From contig CAWGOJ010000006.1 of NCBI GenBank assembly GCA_963824195.1, forward strand, positions 1 through 64,000: a stretch of 64,000 nucleotides of DNA, written 5' to 3'. Of this stretch, positions 45,569 through 52,901 are shown one piece after another. The stretch is from Bog-473 sp963824195. GTDB lineage: Bacteria; Actinomycetota; Acidimicrobiia; Acidimicrobiales; RAAP-2. Below the pieces are notes generated by a model, which worked only from the letters and a program-made list of their open reading frames with translations, made no database searches and was not told where the DNA came from. The translations under genes and the position numbers were made by a program. Every line of letters starts with the position of its first letter. Positions within the stretch are counted from its first letter, which is position 1.

Positions 45569-46767
45569 TCAGAGGCTCGGAGGATCTGAGGGGTCCGAGT
45601 CCTCCGGAGCGGATGGCGCGGAAATGGCGCGGAGATTTTGGGGTTTTTCGGGTTCCTTAGCCTCATTCGACTCCGGGCCGAAGAAGCGCTCGCCAATGAC
45701 GTCGGCTGCGACTCGATCTATTGACGCCGGAGCCGAGGCGTAGACGGCCAGTGTCGTCCTCGGGTCGGCGTGGCCGAGTCGGGTCTGCGCCGTCTTCACG
45801 TCGATGCCTTCGACAACGAGCGTGGTGGCGTTCAGCCGGCGCAGGTCGTGAAAGCCGGCGCCGGCACAGCCGGCTGCTGCGGCGGCCGGGAGCCAGACCC
45901 GGCGGCGCCAGTTCGAGTAGCGGAGCGGCCCACCTTCCTCGTCGGTGAAGACGAGCTCGTCGGATTCGTCCCCGGTGAATCCGGACCGCTCGAGGTGAGC
46001 CGACAGCATGGCGCCGATGGCATGCGGCATGAACATCGTCCGCTGGCCCGCCTTCGACTTGGGCGGCCCGAAGACGTTGCGACCACCAGCCCCCCGGACG
46101 AGAGCCTCGGCGACCGAGAGCCGGCCGGCATGGAGATCGATCCGACCGATCCGCAGGCCGGCCACCTCGGACCAACGCAGGCCGAGGACGGCCCCGAGCC
46201 AGAGCATGGGCTGATACTCCTCGGGCACGTGGGCGGCGATGGCTGCCACGTCCTCGGGGGTCAGGTCGAAGCGGCGAGTGCCGTCGACCGGGGGCAGGTT
46301 CACGTTGCGGCACGGATTGCGGGTGATCCATTCGTTGCGCACGGCGTAGCCGAACATGGCTCGCACGACCTCGTAATTGCGCTTGACCGTCCGAGGGGCG
46401 TGTGTCGTCCGCCAAATATTGACCAACCGCTGGATGTCCCGGGGCCCGACCTGCTCAATGTGGAGCGAGCCGATGGTCGGGAGCACGTGGAGACGGAGGG
46501 TGAGCTCCTCCCGGGCCGTGGTGGACTCCCGCTTGGTCGGGTTGGAGGCGGTCCAATCCTGGGCCAGTTCGGACACCCGGAGGCGGCCGGCCCACGGATC
46601 GATCCACACGCCCCGACGGATGTCGGTCTCGACGGCGGAGAGGAAGGCCCGGGCGTCGCCCTTGGTCTTGAAGCTCATCGCCGCGACATGGCGGCGGCCG
46701 TTGTGCCAGTAGCTGGCCTCGTAGAGCGCCGCTGTCGCACGCTCCCGAAAGGGCGAGTCGACGGCAC
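45569..46767 (-). CDS. int: Tyrosine site-specific integrase, frameshifted near the N-terminus
   Basis: The protein has an arm-binding/SAM-like domain (GRLRVSELAQDWTASNPTKRESTTAREELTLRLHVLPTIG) and the tyrosine recombinase core: LGLRWSEVAGLR (catalytic Arg), FHDLRRLNATTLVVEG (the HxLR region) and TRLGHADPRTTLAVYA (second His region and catalytic Tyr). The main frame has no normal start. A GTG at 46767 in another frame gives PSTRPFGSVRQRRS, a typical integrase N-terminus, and meets the main frame near 46725 at YEASYWHNGRRHVAA. One gene with a frameshift is the best model. It lies 15 bp inside attL, the usual site. Confidence 0.85.
45615..45630. repeat. Candidate left arm-type integrase site
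   Basis: GGCGCGGAAATGGCGC is repeated exactly at 63132-63147, inside the other border. The copy here overlaps the 3' end of the integrase gene. Confidence 0.5.
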
Positions 46768-46794
46768 TGCTACGCCACTCGCCGTGAACGAGCG

Positions 46795-47193
46795 CTACCC
46801 GGCACGACGGTTCTCCGTCCAACCGAGTCGTGATGCCCGAAGTGCGTCCCTGGGTTCCATGACGGCGACTCGGTGGTCGTCGACCCAGTGCTCCACCGCA
46901 TGCGCATCGAAGCGGACGAAGCGACCGACCTTGACGATGGGGATCCGCCGCTCGGCCACCAACCGACGTACGTGACGCAGACTCGTCCCCAGTCGGCACG
47001 CAACCTGGTCCATGGTGAGGAGCGCCGACGGAGGACACTGCTCGCCGCATTCGGCACAACGCAGGGAACGCTTGGGAGTCCGAGGAGGACGGCCGGCGAG
47101 GGCACGGCCTTTGGGCCGGCCCTCGCCGTCGGGCGCCTGTCGGCGCCCTCCCTCCCCCTCGATGCCGGTGGTGTCATGACGTTCGGTGCTCAC
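46795..47193 (-). CDS. xis: Excisionase / MerR-type helix-turn-helix protein
   Basis: The 132-residue protein has a CAECGEQC zinc-ribbon-like pair of CxxC motifs at about residues 45-52 and then a DNA-binding excisionase domain: LLTMDQVACRLGTSLRHVRRLVAERRIPIVKVGRFVRFDAHAVEHWVDDHRV. This matches the AlpA/Xis group. Its GTG start overlaps the rep stop by 4 bp, and it lies 27 bp upstream of the integrase start, so rep-xis-int is one operon. The zinc motif is uncommon in Xis proteins. Confidence 0.85.
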   Translation of the reverse strand: MSTERHDTTGIEGEGGRRQAPDGEGRPKGRALAGRPPRTPKRSLRCAECGEQCPPSALLTMDQVACRLGTSLRHVRRLVAERRIPIVKVGRFVRFDAHAVEHWVDDHRVAVMEPRDALRASRLGWTENRRAG

Positions 47194-48305
47194 CGGTACC
47201 CCCTTTCCGCTCGACGGCGCTGGACCCGCTGGGCGAAGGTCATGCGGCGGGCGATCTCGTCGTTGGCCACGGCGTCCAAGAGCTCCCCGAAGGTGTCGTC
47301 GAGGTCGCTCGTCCCCATCGCATCGGCGAAGGCGACGAGGTACCCGACGAGGACCGGCACGATGTGGCGCAGGGCGCTCGCCCGCTTGCGCTGCCGGATG
47401 AAGCGCAGCTCGGTGGCCCCGTGGGCGAGTGACGCCGACTGCACGGCCTGCCAGCGTGCATCGACGGGCCACCGGGAACGATTGGAGTCGGCGCTCGGGC
47501 GGCGCAGCGTGAGCCAGTCCCCGGCGCAGTAGGCCCACAGCGACGGGGCGGCGGCCAACACGGCGTCGGGGTGGAACAGCTCGAGGTCGCTGAGGGCGGC
47601 CCGGCCGATCTCGAACTCGATCCGCCACACCTGGGCGTCCGGGGTATGCCGGTCGCCCCAGACAAGCTCACACCAGTCGGTGCGCTTGTGCGCCATCTCG
47701 GCCGTCTTGTCGTAGAGGCGGGCGCTGATCCGCTGGGTCCGCCTGGAACCGAAGGCGAACCCGGTCACGACGTTGCCGTTCTCGTAGGTCGTGCAGCCGT
47801 CGCCACGGCACACGAAGGCGCTGCGGTCTTGGGCGCACAGCTGCATCCCTTCCATGTCCACGAACAGGTCGAGGCGCGCGACGCTCAAGACCAGTCCCTC
47901 GATGAACGGTCGCACCAGGTCGTTGAAATGTCGGACCGTTTCTTGCGGCCCCACCGAATGGAGGAACTCGGCCCGGGGCTGGATGCGCACCGTCGGCAGG
48001 CGGCGGCTGGCCGTGAAGCCGATCCGCCCCGTCTCGTGGTCGAGGCAGTAGCGGTACTTGCCCCAGCCGTGGGGGGCCAGCCCGAAGGTGAGGGGACCCA
48101 ATTCGAACGGGACCGGTACCGACACCCGGTCGGCGAAGACCCGCTCCTCCTCGAGTTTGGCCAGAAGGGCCTTGGAGAGGTAGCCGTACCCCGAGAGGTA
48201 GAGGGCGTCGACCCCCGAGGCCAGCTCGCACACCCCGCCGTCCCCGGGTGTGGGTACACGCATATTTGCGACTGTCTGGACAGACGTGGGCGGAGGAGGA
48301 GGCAT
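47190..48305 (-). CDS. Replication initiator protein of an integrative element
   Basis: The 371-residue protein has VARLDLFVDMEGMQLCAQDRSAFVCRGDG, then TGFAFGSRRTQRISARLYDKTAEMAHKRTDWCELVWG and VWRIEFEIGRAALSDLELFHPDAVLAAAPSLWAY. These are the acidic and Tyr-containing motifs of Rep_trans-like initiators encoded next to xis/int in actinobacterial elements. The LYDKT motif may contain the nicking tyrosine. The ATG at 48305 is favoured by AGAGGA 8 nt upstream; a later start at 48263 is possible. Autonomous replication after excision is inferred. Confidence 0.72.
   Translation of the reverse strand: MPPPPPTSVQTVANMRVPTPGDGGVCELASGVDALYLSGYGYLSKALLAKLEEERVFADRVSVPVPFELGPLTFGLAPHGWGKYRYCLDHETGRIGFTASRRLPTVRIQPRAEFLHSVGPQETVRHFNDLVRPFIEGLVLSVARLDLFVDMEGMQLCAQDRSAFVCRGDGCTTYENGNVVTGFAFGSRRTQRISARLYDKTAEMAHKRTDWCELVWGDRHTPDAQVWRIEFEIGRAALSDLELFHPDAVLAAAPSLWAYCAGDWLTLRRPSADSNRSRWPVDARWQAVQSASLAHGATELRFIRQRKRASALRHIVPVLVGYLVAFADAMGTSDLDDTFGELLDAVANDEIARRMTFAQRVQRRRAERGYR
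48257..48275. promoter_or_regulatory. Copy 1 of a shared GTCGCA-TGCG motif
   Basis: On the minus strand ACAGTCGCAAATATGCG occurs just inside the rep gene. It shares ACAGTCGCA and TGCG with a palindrome upstream of the next gene at 48765-48783, suggesting one DNA-binding protein reads both. Confidence 0.45.
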
Positions 48306-48318
48306 GGGGGGGGTCCTC

Positions 48319-48759
48319 TCAGTCGGGGTCCGGGCTCACGGAAATAGACAGGGCGTCCTCGAGGTCCTCGGTCCAGGCCCGCCGCAGATCGAGCTTGATC
48401 CACTCGAAGCGGTGCTCGTCGGGATGGGCACCGAAGCGGGCCCGGAAGCGGCGGATCTTGCGGTAGATGGTGGCCCGGTGCCACCCGCCGGCCTCGAGGC
48501 CCCCGAATCCGCCGGCCTTGTGCCAGGCCACCCAGAAGCCGATGAGCTCGGCGTCCTCGACGGCCGTGGCGGTCACCTGATCCCGGATGAAGGCCGGGTA
48601 GTCCTCGATGGAGCCGACCGTGACGTCGGCCCCCTGATCGGCACGGGCCCGCACGCTCTCGGGCAGCGACTTCCAGAAGGCGGCCTGGCGGCCGTAGGCG
48701 ATCCCCCGCCCTTCGGGGCTCTCGCTGGGGTCGGATCGGTAGTCGGGGGGCTCGGTCAT
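48319..48759 (-). CDS. Hypothetical protein of the integrative element
   Basis: The 146-residue soluble protein starts MTEPPDYRSDPSESPEGRG. Its middle has VGSIEDYPAFIRDQVTATAVEDAELIGFWVAWHKAGGFGGLEAGGWHRATIYRKIRRFRARFG, a stretch resembling a helix-turn-helix (RATIYRKIRRFRARFG, about residues 93-108). It probably acts as a regulator or a replication accessory factor. A palindromic motif lies 6 nt upstream of the ATG. It is 14 bp upstream of rep on the same strand. Confidence 0.6.
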   Translation of the reverse strand: MTEPPDYRSDPSESPEGRGIAYGRQAAFWKSLPESVRARADQGADVTVGSIEDYPAFIRDQVTATAVEDAELIGFWVAWHKAGGFGGLEAGGWHRATIYRKIRRFRARFGAHPDEHRFEWIKLDLRRAWTEDLEDALSISVSPDPD

Positions 48760-48764
48760 AGGGG

Positions 48765-48783
48765 GTCGCAAGTATGCGACTGT
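48765..48783. promoter_or_regulatory. Copy 2 of a shared GTCGCA-TGCG motif, palindromic
   Basis: GTCGCA-AGTA-TGCGAC has perfect 6-bp arms and lies 6 nt before the ATG at 48759. It is a good operator candidate. Confidence 0.5.
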
Positions 48784-48844
48784 AGCGGAGCCCTGTCAAG
48801 TCCCTTTTTCAAGAAGCTTCTCCGAGTCCCGACCCTGGTCCCGG

Positions 48845-48865
48845 AAAGACGGTTGTACCGTCTTT
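48845..48865. promoter_or_regulatory. 21-bp palindrome upstream of the Phd/YefM gene
   Basis: Arms AAAGACGGT and ACCGTCTTT flank TGT. It lies 26 bp before the antitoxin start. The core TTGTAC resembles the TGTACA core of E. coli YefM operators, so autoregulation is likely. The trailing T run also allows a terminator reading. Confidence 0.55.
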
Positions 48866-48891
48866 TTGGACGACAGGAAGCGCTGGTCCCG

Positions 48892-49110
48892 ATGGGAATT
48901 ACGGCAGGCGAGGCTCGGAAGAACCTCCTCACCCTGATTGAGCAGGTGAACGACGACCGGCGGCCGGTCGAGATCACCTCGAGGCGTGGGGATGCGGTGC
49001 TGATGTCGCGGGCGGACTATCGGGCCCTCGAGGAGACGGCCTACCTGCTTCGGCCGTCGGCGAACGCCCGTTACCTGCTCGAGAGCCTCGAGCAGGCGCA
49101 GCGCCGGTGA
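48892..49110 (+). CDS. Phd/YefM-family antitoxin
   Basis: The 72-residue protein reads ITAGEARKNLLTLIEQVNDDRRPVEITSRRGDAVLMSRADYRALEETAYLLRPSANARYLLESLEQAQR, the full YefM/Phd fold with N-terminal DNA-binding part and a C-terminal toxin-binding helix. It represses its own promoter in known systems. Its stop overlaps the start of the next gene (GTGA), the position where a YoeB toxin is normally found. The following gene is instead a ribbon-helix-helix type protein, so the toxin partner is missing. Confidence 0.85.
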   Translation: MGITAGEARKNLLTLIEQVNDDRRPVEITSRRGDAVLMSRADYRALEETAYLLRPSANARYLLESLEQAQRR

Positions 49111-49529
49111 GCGCCGTGTCGGTCCGATTCCGGCGGCCCGAGGTCCTCGAGCGGTTGAAGGCCGAAGCCAAGGCCAGACATGTGTCCTCGTCAGCCCTCG
49201 CCGAAGAGCTGATCGACGAGGGGCTGCGCACACGCCGCCACCCCATGGTGGTGTTCCGTGACGGAACGTCGGGACGGCGGGCCGGGCTGCTCGGCGGGCC
49301 GGACGTGTGGGAAGTGATCGGCGGTCTCGTGGGTGGTGACATCCCGCCCGAGTCTCGGATCGAGCGTGCCGTGGAGCACTTCGGACTCACGCCCCGACTG
49401 GTCGGTGCGGCCCTTGACTACTACGCCGACTTCACCACCGAGATCGACGACGAACTGTCGGCCAACGTGGCTGCCGCCGACGAGGCCGAAGCTGCCTGGC
49501 GGCGTCGCCAGGACCTCCTGGCGAGGTGA
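49107..49529 (+). CDS. RHH-type protein with DUF433-like C-terminus, coupled to YefM
   Basis: The 140-residue protein has an N-terminal ribbon-helix-helix-like segment (SVRFRRPEVLERLKAEAKARHVSSSALAEELIDEGLRTRRH, residues 5-45) and a second part (WEVIGGLVGGDIPPESRIERAVEHFGLTPRLVGAALDYYADFTTEIDDELSANV) that resembles DUF433-type antitoxin helix-turn-helix domains. It looks like an antitoxin without the DUF5615 PIN-like toxin that usually follows. No gene follows on this strand for 350 bp. Confidence 0.6.
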   Translation: MSAVSVRFRRPEVLERLKAEAKARHVSSSALAEELIDEGLRTRRHPMVVFRDGTSGRRAGLLGGPDVWEVIGGLVGGDIPPESRIERAVEHFGLTPRLVGAALDYYADFTTEIDDELSANVAAADEAEAAWRRRQDLLAR

Positions 49530-49609
49530 CGCTGCACCTCGACGCCCATCGATCCTGACTTCGCCGGTCATCCCCCCAGTGCCTCGACGACGTGCCGCAT
49601 TGGCTCCGA

Positions 49610-49646
49610 TGGCACATTGACCTTGTATGGCACATTGGACCTTGTA
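49610..49646. repeat. 18/19-bp tandem duplication
   Basis: TGGCACATTGACCTTGTA (49610-49627) is followed directly by a copy with one extra G (49628-49646). It lies in the 350-bp gap between the two antitoxin loci; nothing else gene-like is seen there apart from the hairpin at 49713. Confidence 0.8.
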
Positions 49647-49712
49647 TGTATTTTGCGGGTGCTGTGTTACAGGGCACGCACCCGCCCCAGGGGTAACCCG
49701 AATGGGCTTCTA

Positions 49713-49735
49713 GGCCGGGCACCGGGTGCCCGGCC
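49713..49735. terminator. Strong hairpin between the antitoxin loci
   Basis: GGCCGGGCACC and GGTGCCCGGCC are perfect 11-bp arms around a single G. There is no T run after it, so it is a terminator only by position, or a structural repeat. Confidence 0.4.
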
Positions 49736-49846
49736 AACTCCATTGTGGGACGTCGAGTGGACTCACGGCGCCGCCGTCAAGGATCCGCTTCGCCGGCCTG
49801 CGGCCGTCCTTGACCGCTGCGTATTGCGGTGCTGGCTGGCCGTAAA

Positions 49847-49873
49847 GCAGGATTCCTGCATTACCGCTATACT
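49847..49873 (+). promoter_or_regulatory. Promoter with palindromic operator for the AbrB-RelE pair
   Basis: The palindrome GCAGGA-T-TCCTGC (49847-49859) sits just upstream of a near-consensus -10 box TATACT (49868-49873), which lies 6 nt before the ATG at 49880. A protein on the palindrome would block the promoter; the transcript would be leaderless. Confidence 0.6.
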
Positions 49874-49879
49874 GTCCCT

Positions 49880-50167
49880 ATGAAGAGCGAGACGAACTTC
49901 GTCACCGTCCAGTCCCGTGGGGTCATCGCCATCCCTACGGCGATCCGGCGTCAGTTCGGACTGGACCGGCCGGGCGCCCAGGTCGAGGTGATCGAACGTG
50001 ACGGCGAGATCGTCCTGCGCCCCCACGTCCCCGTCCCTTCCGATCAAGCATGGTTCTGGGAGAAGCGGTGGCAGAAGATGGAACGTGAAGCCGACGAGGC
50101 GATCGCTGCCGGTCGGGTGGAGTCCTTCGAGAAAGTGGATGAGTTCCTCGACGATCTCGATTCGTGA
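49880..50167 (+). CDS. AbrB/SpoVT-type antitoxin
   Basis: The 95-residue protein begins with a swapped-hairpin AbrB domain: ETNFVTVQSRGVIAIPTAIRRQFGLDRPGAQVEVIERDGEIVLRPHVPV (residues 3-51), followed by a helical acidic tail (READEAIAAGRVESFEKVDEFLDDLDS) suited to neutralising a toxin. The stop overlaps the toxin start by 4 bp. The start codon is supported by the -10 box just upstream. Confidence 0.82.
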   Translation: MKSETNFVTVQSRGVIAIPTAIRRQFGLDRPGAQVEVIERDGEIVLRPHVPVPSDQAWFWEKRWQKMEREADEAIAAGRVESFEKVDEFLDDLDS

Positions 50168-50490
50168 GGTTCGAACGTACCGATCTCTTCAAGGCTGATT
50201 ACCGACGACTGTCGAAGGCGAATCAAGAGCTCTTTCGACAGGCCGCTCGGGAGTTCAACGATGCATGCGACGTCTTCATGGACAGCAACGATCCATCGTC
50301 ATGGCCGGCCCGCCTCCGAGTGAAGCCCGTCGTCAACGCTCCAGGCGTCTTCGAGATGACATGGAGCTTCAGTGGACCAGACGGCCGAGCGACATGGGAA
50401 TGGACCACCGTGGCCGATTCAAGAGGATCGCAGCATCCAGCGGTGCGCTGGCGACGACTGGGCGACCACAAGATCTTTCGAAATCCGTAG
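50164..50490 (+). CDS. RelE/ParE-superfamily toxin
   Basis: The 108-residue basic protein reads FERTDLFKADYRRLSKANQELFRQAAREFNDACDV, then WPARLRVKPVVNAPGVFEMTWSFSGPDGRATWEWT and VRWRRLGDHKIFRNP. The order helix-hairpin-beta sheet with a final basic segment (RRLGDHKIF) is that of RelE-type mRNA interferases and ParE toxins. Coupling to the AbrB antitoxin makes an AbrB-RelE module that would stabilise the element. The exact target is unknown. Confidence 0.78.
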   Translation: MRFERTDLFKADYRRLSKANQELFRQAAREFNDACDVFMDSNDPSSWPARLRVKPVVNAPGVFEMTWSFSGPDGRATWEWTTVADSRGSQHPAVRWRRLGDHKIFRNP

Positions 50491-50768
50491 TCGATCTCCG
50501 AATCGAGAAGCGCTTGCTACAGACAGCGTCGATGACGTCGAGAGAGCCGACTGTGCGACCCGAGGCCGGCGACGCTCCTATCAGTTGTCAAGCCCTTTTT
50601 TGTGCGAACAGCGGACAGAACAGTGATGAGTCACTCGGGGGGAGGACATGCTCTTATCAGGCCACACGTTCACAGAGCGTTGTCCCGGACCGTGGGCCGG
50701 CGAGTCGCCGGAAAGTCAACCCCGAAGGGCGACAGTTAGGGGGTGAGCCAGACCCACGGTCCGAGGAT
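50491..50768. other. Gap between the RelE gene and IS110
   Basis: No convincing gene or cassette repeat is seen in this 278-bp stretch. It contains GAGGCCGGCG near 50570, but without the TGGGAC arm of the array repeat. One IS110 end probably lies here. Confidence 0.4.
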
Positions 50769-51809
50769 TCAGCCGCGAGGCAAGTAGCGGTAGAGCTCGC
50801 GGGCGACGTAGCGCTTGAGGAGTCGGATGACGTCTCGCTTGGAGCGTCCCTCCTTCACCTTGCGCTCGAAGTAGGCGGTGGTCTCGGGATCGTGGGCGAT
50901 GCGGACCATGACGATGCGCCACAGCGCGCTGTTGGCGTGGCGGTCACCACCGCGATCGAGGCGGTGCCGGTTGCTCTTGCCCGACGAGGCCGGGATGGGG
51001 GCGACCCCGCACAGATGTGCCCAGGCCGCCTCTGAGTGCAGCCGTTCGGGGTTGTCGCCGGCGCTGACCAACAGGGCGGCCGCGGTGTCAGGGCCGACGC
51101 CGAAGCACCCCAGCAGCTCTGGTGCAGTGGCCTCCAACAGCTTCTCGATCCGCTGGTCGAGCTCGGCGATCTCGTCGTCGAGCCCTTGGATCCGGCGGGC
51201 CAGCGAGCACAGCGACGCCTTGTGGGCCGCCATCACGGGATCTCCCGAACGCGACGGCCGTAGCCTCGCCGCCTCGGCGGTCAGCGCTGTCACGGTCATG
51301 CCTCTGAGGCGACAACGCAGCTGGTCGGGGGCGGTGATCACCAGGTGGCGCATCTGGGTCAGGGCCTTGACGCGGGCCGCTCGGGCCGAACGCTTGGCGA
51401 CGACGAGGACCCGGATGGCCTCGACGGCCCCGTCCTTGGATTTAGAGATGCTCTTCGCCCGGCCGCCCAGAGCGGCTCGAGCTGCCTCGACGGCGTCGAG
51501 GGGATCGGACTTGCCCGAGCGCCGCCGCTCGGCCCGATTGGGCCGGTCGACCTCGATCACCTCGACGTCGGCTCGGCGCAGGAAACGGGCCAGGCCCGCT
51601 CCATAGGAGCCGGTGCCCTCCACCCCCACCTTGGTGAGCGCACCGAAGCCCTCGAGCCAAGTGAGCAGCGCCTGGTAGCCGGCGGGGTCGGTGTCGAAGC
51701 GCTCCGTGCCGAGCAGTGCTCCGAGCGGGTCGAGGGCGGCGGCGACATGGACGTCGAGGTGGGTGTCGACACCACCGGTCACACCCCGCGCAGCTTCTAC
51801 GATGGTCAT
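50769..51809 (-). CDS. IS110-family transposase
   Basis: The 346-residue protein has the DEDD RuvC-like N-terminal domain (GGVDTHLDVHVAAALD, VEGTGSYGAGLARFL and RRSGKSDPLDAVEAARAAL) and the C-terminal serine-containing transposase_20 domain (LLGCFGVGPDTAAALLVSAGDNPERLHSEAAWAHLCGVAPIPASSGKSNRHRLDRGGDRHANSALW). It appears intact. The ATG at 51809 is favoured by AGAAGGG six nt upstream. IS110 elements use a bridge RNA to choose targets. The insertion lies at the edge of the cassette-like array. Confidence 0.93.
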   Translation of the reverse strand: MTIVEAARGVTGGVDTHLDVHVAAALDPLGALLGTERFDTDPAGYQALLTWLEGFGALTKVGVEGTGSYGAGLARFLRRADVEVIEVDRPNRAERRRSGKSDPLDAVEAARAALGGRAKSISKSKDGAVEAIRVLVVAKRSARAARVKALTQMRHLVITAPDQLRCRLRGMTVTALTAEAARLRPSRSGDPVMAAHKASLCSLARRIQGLDDEIAELDQRIEKLLEATAPELLGCFGVGPDTAAALLVSAGDNPERLHSEAAWAHLCGVAPIPASSGKSNRHRLDRGGDRHANSALWRIVMVRIAHDPETTAYFERKVKEGRSKRDVIRLLKRYVARELYRYLPRG

Positions 51810-51815
51810 GGTCAT

Positions 51816-52060
51816 CCCTTCTGTTAACGGTGTTAGGGATGGCACGGCCGTTCCGGATCGGAGCGACGGGCGGTCTGGGTTGTTCTAGCAACCCCGACCA
51901 ATCACCCTTTCTCGGAGACGGGACGTGCCGCTGTCAATGTGCGAGACAGGCCGAACCTGCCAAGCACTCCTGAAGCTATTCAGGACAAGCAGTGCAGCGG
52001 TGGATCCTCCAGACCATTGTCACTGTTAGGGGGCAGTCTGTATTCAGTTGTGTCAGCATC
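51816..52060 (-). ncRNA. Possible IS110 bridge-RNA region
   Basis: IS110-group elements encode the bridge RNA in the non-coding end upstream of the transposase. This region has no gene and contains hairpins such as GGGTTG/CAACCC (51877-51894). The call rests on family knowledge and position; guide loops were not identified. Confidence 0.25.
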
Positions 52061-52066
52061 CGTACT

Positions 52067-52810
52067 GTGACCCGACCCGACCACGGCGACCAGCCCCGGC
52101 ATCTGGGCAGAAGGTCCATTCTGACGAAGGCAATGATCGTGGCCGGGGCAGTGCTTGCGGGTTCTAGTTCTGAGGCCTTTGCGACGACTGAGTACATGGG
52201 CAACAGCGAATCGCTCGACCTGGACAATGCCCACGTCGATCTCACGATTGATTCCACCAAGTCGTCCTTTGCCATTGGATCCATTGGAGGAAAATCAGCA
52301 GTCTTTAAGGGTTCGCCATATGGAGGCGGTGTCGTAAAGGCTTCGATGGTCGGCACTTCAGCGAAGGCTGGAATCGCCCAAAAGGACCAAATCCCTCAGG
52401 GGTCGAACTACGTCACGACAACGCAGGTCTCGGGATCCTTCGGCCCTACTCCGGTCAGGCTTGATGGGATGTTCACCGTTGGATCCAACTTCCTCTTCGA
52501 GTATGGATCCGTATCGGGTAAGGCGGCAGGCAAGCCGGTAAAAGTGTCCGTGCTACCCCTCAAGAACGCTACAACCAGTTCGGCGGTAATCGTCGCTGGC
52601 GAGTTCGGCGGGACCAAGTTCTCCCTCATGGCAATTGTTCCCGTGGGGGGTCGGGGATCCGTATCGGGCACGGTTGCGGCCAAGAGCGTGCACCTTGACA
52701 TCGTTCCCCTGGAAAGCGATCAATTGTCGATTCGACTTGCTGGCAAATACAGCGGACCGAGCGACTTGCTGGCCCTCATCGTGGGGGCCGTGTCCTACTT
52801 CGGAGGATGA
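52067..52810 (+). CDS. Secreted hypothetical protein, Tat-like signal, beta-rich
   Basis: The GTG start gives a signal peptide with LGRRSILTKAMIVAGAVLAGSSSEAFA, a twin-arginine-like start and cleavage near AFA-TT. The mature 210 residues are rich in Gly, Ser, Val and Thr and alternate hydrophobic residues, as in a beta-sandwich or repeated-strand protein (for example SGKAAGKPVKVSVLPLKNATTSSAVIVAGEFGGTKFSLMAIVPV). I do not recognise a family. It is followed 36 bp later by repeat 1 of the array. Confidence 0.65.
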   Translation: MTRPDHGDQPRHLGRRSILTKAMIVAGAVLAGSSSEAFATTEYMGNSESLDLDNAHVDLTIDSTKSSFAIGSIGGKSAVFKGSPYGGGVVKASMVGTSAKAGIAQKDQIPQGSNYVTTTQVSGSFGPTPVRLDGMFTVGSNFLFEYGSVSGKAAGKPVKVSVLPLKNATTSSAVIVAGEFGGTKFSLMAIVPVGGRGSVSGTVAAKSVHLDIVPLESDQLSIRLAGKYSGPSDLLALIVGAVSYFGG

Positions 52811-52845
52811 CCGTCTCGGACTTCTCAAAGCGAGCGTGAGCCCCG

Positions 52846-52874
52846 CACGCCCGAGTCCGGCGAACTGGGACGGT
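52846..52874. repeat. Cassette-array repeat 1
   Basis: Core CCGGCG at 52857-52862 followed by AACTGGGAC. It lies between two convergent 3' ends. The left arm is only GCCC. Confidence 0.7.
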
Positions 52875-52901
52875 CCTGCAGTCTCCAACGATCCTCGACA
52901 G

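Noticed and set aside
49713..49735. Member of the array repeat family
   Set aside because: It is a perfect GC-rich palindrome but lacks the CCGGCG loop and TGGGAC arm arrangement.
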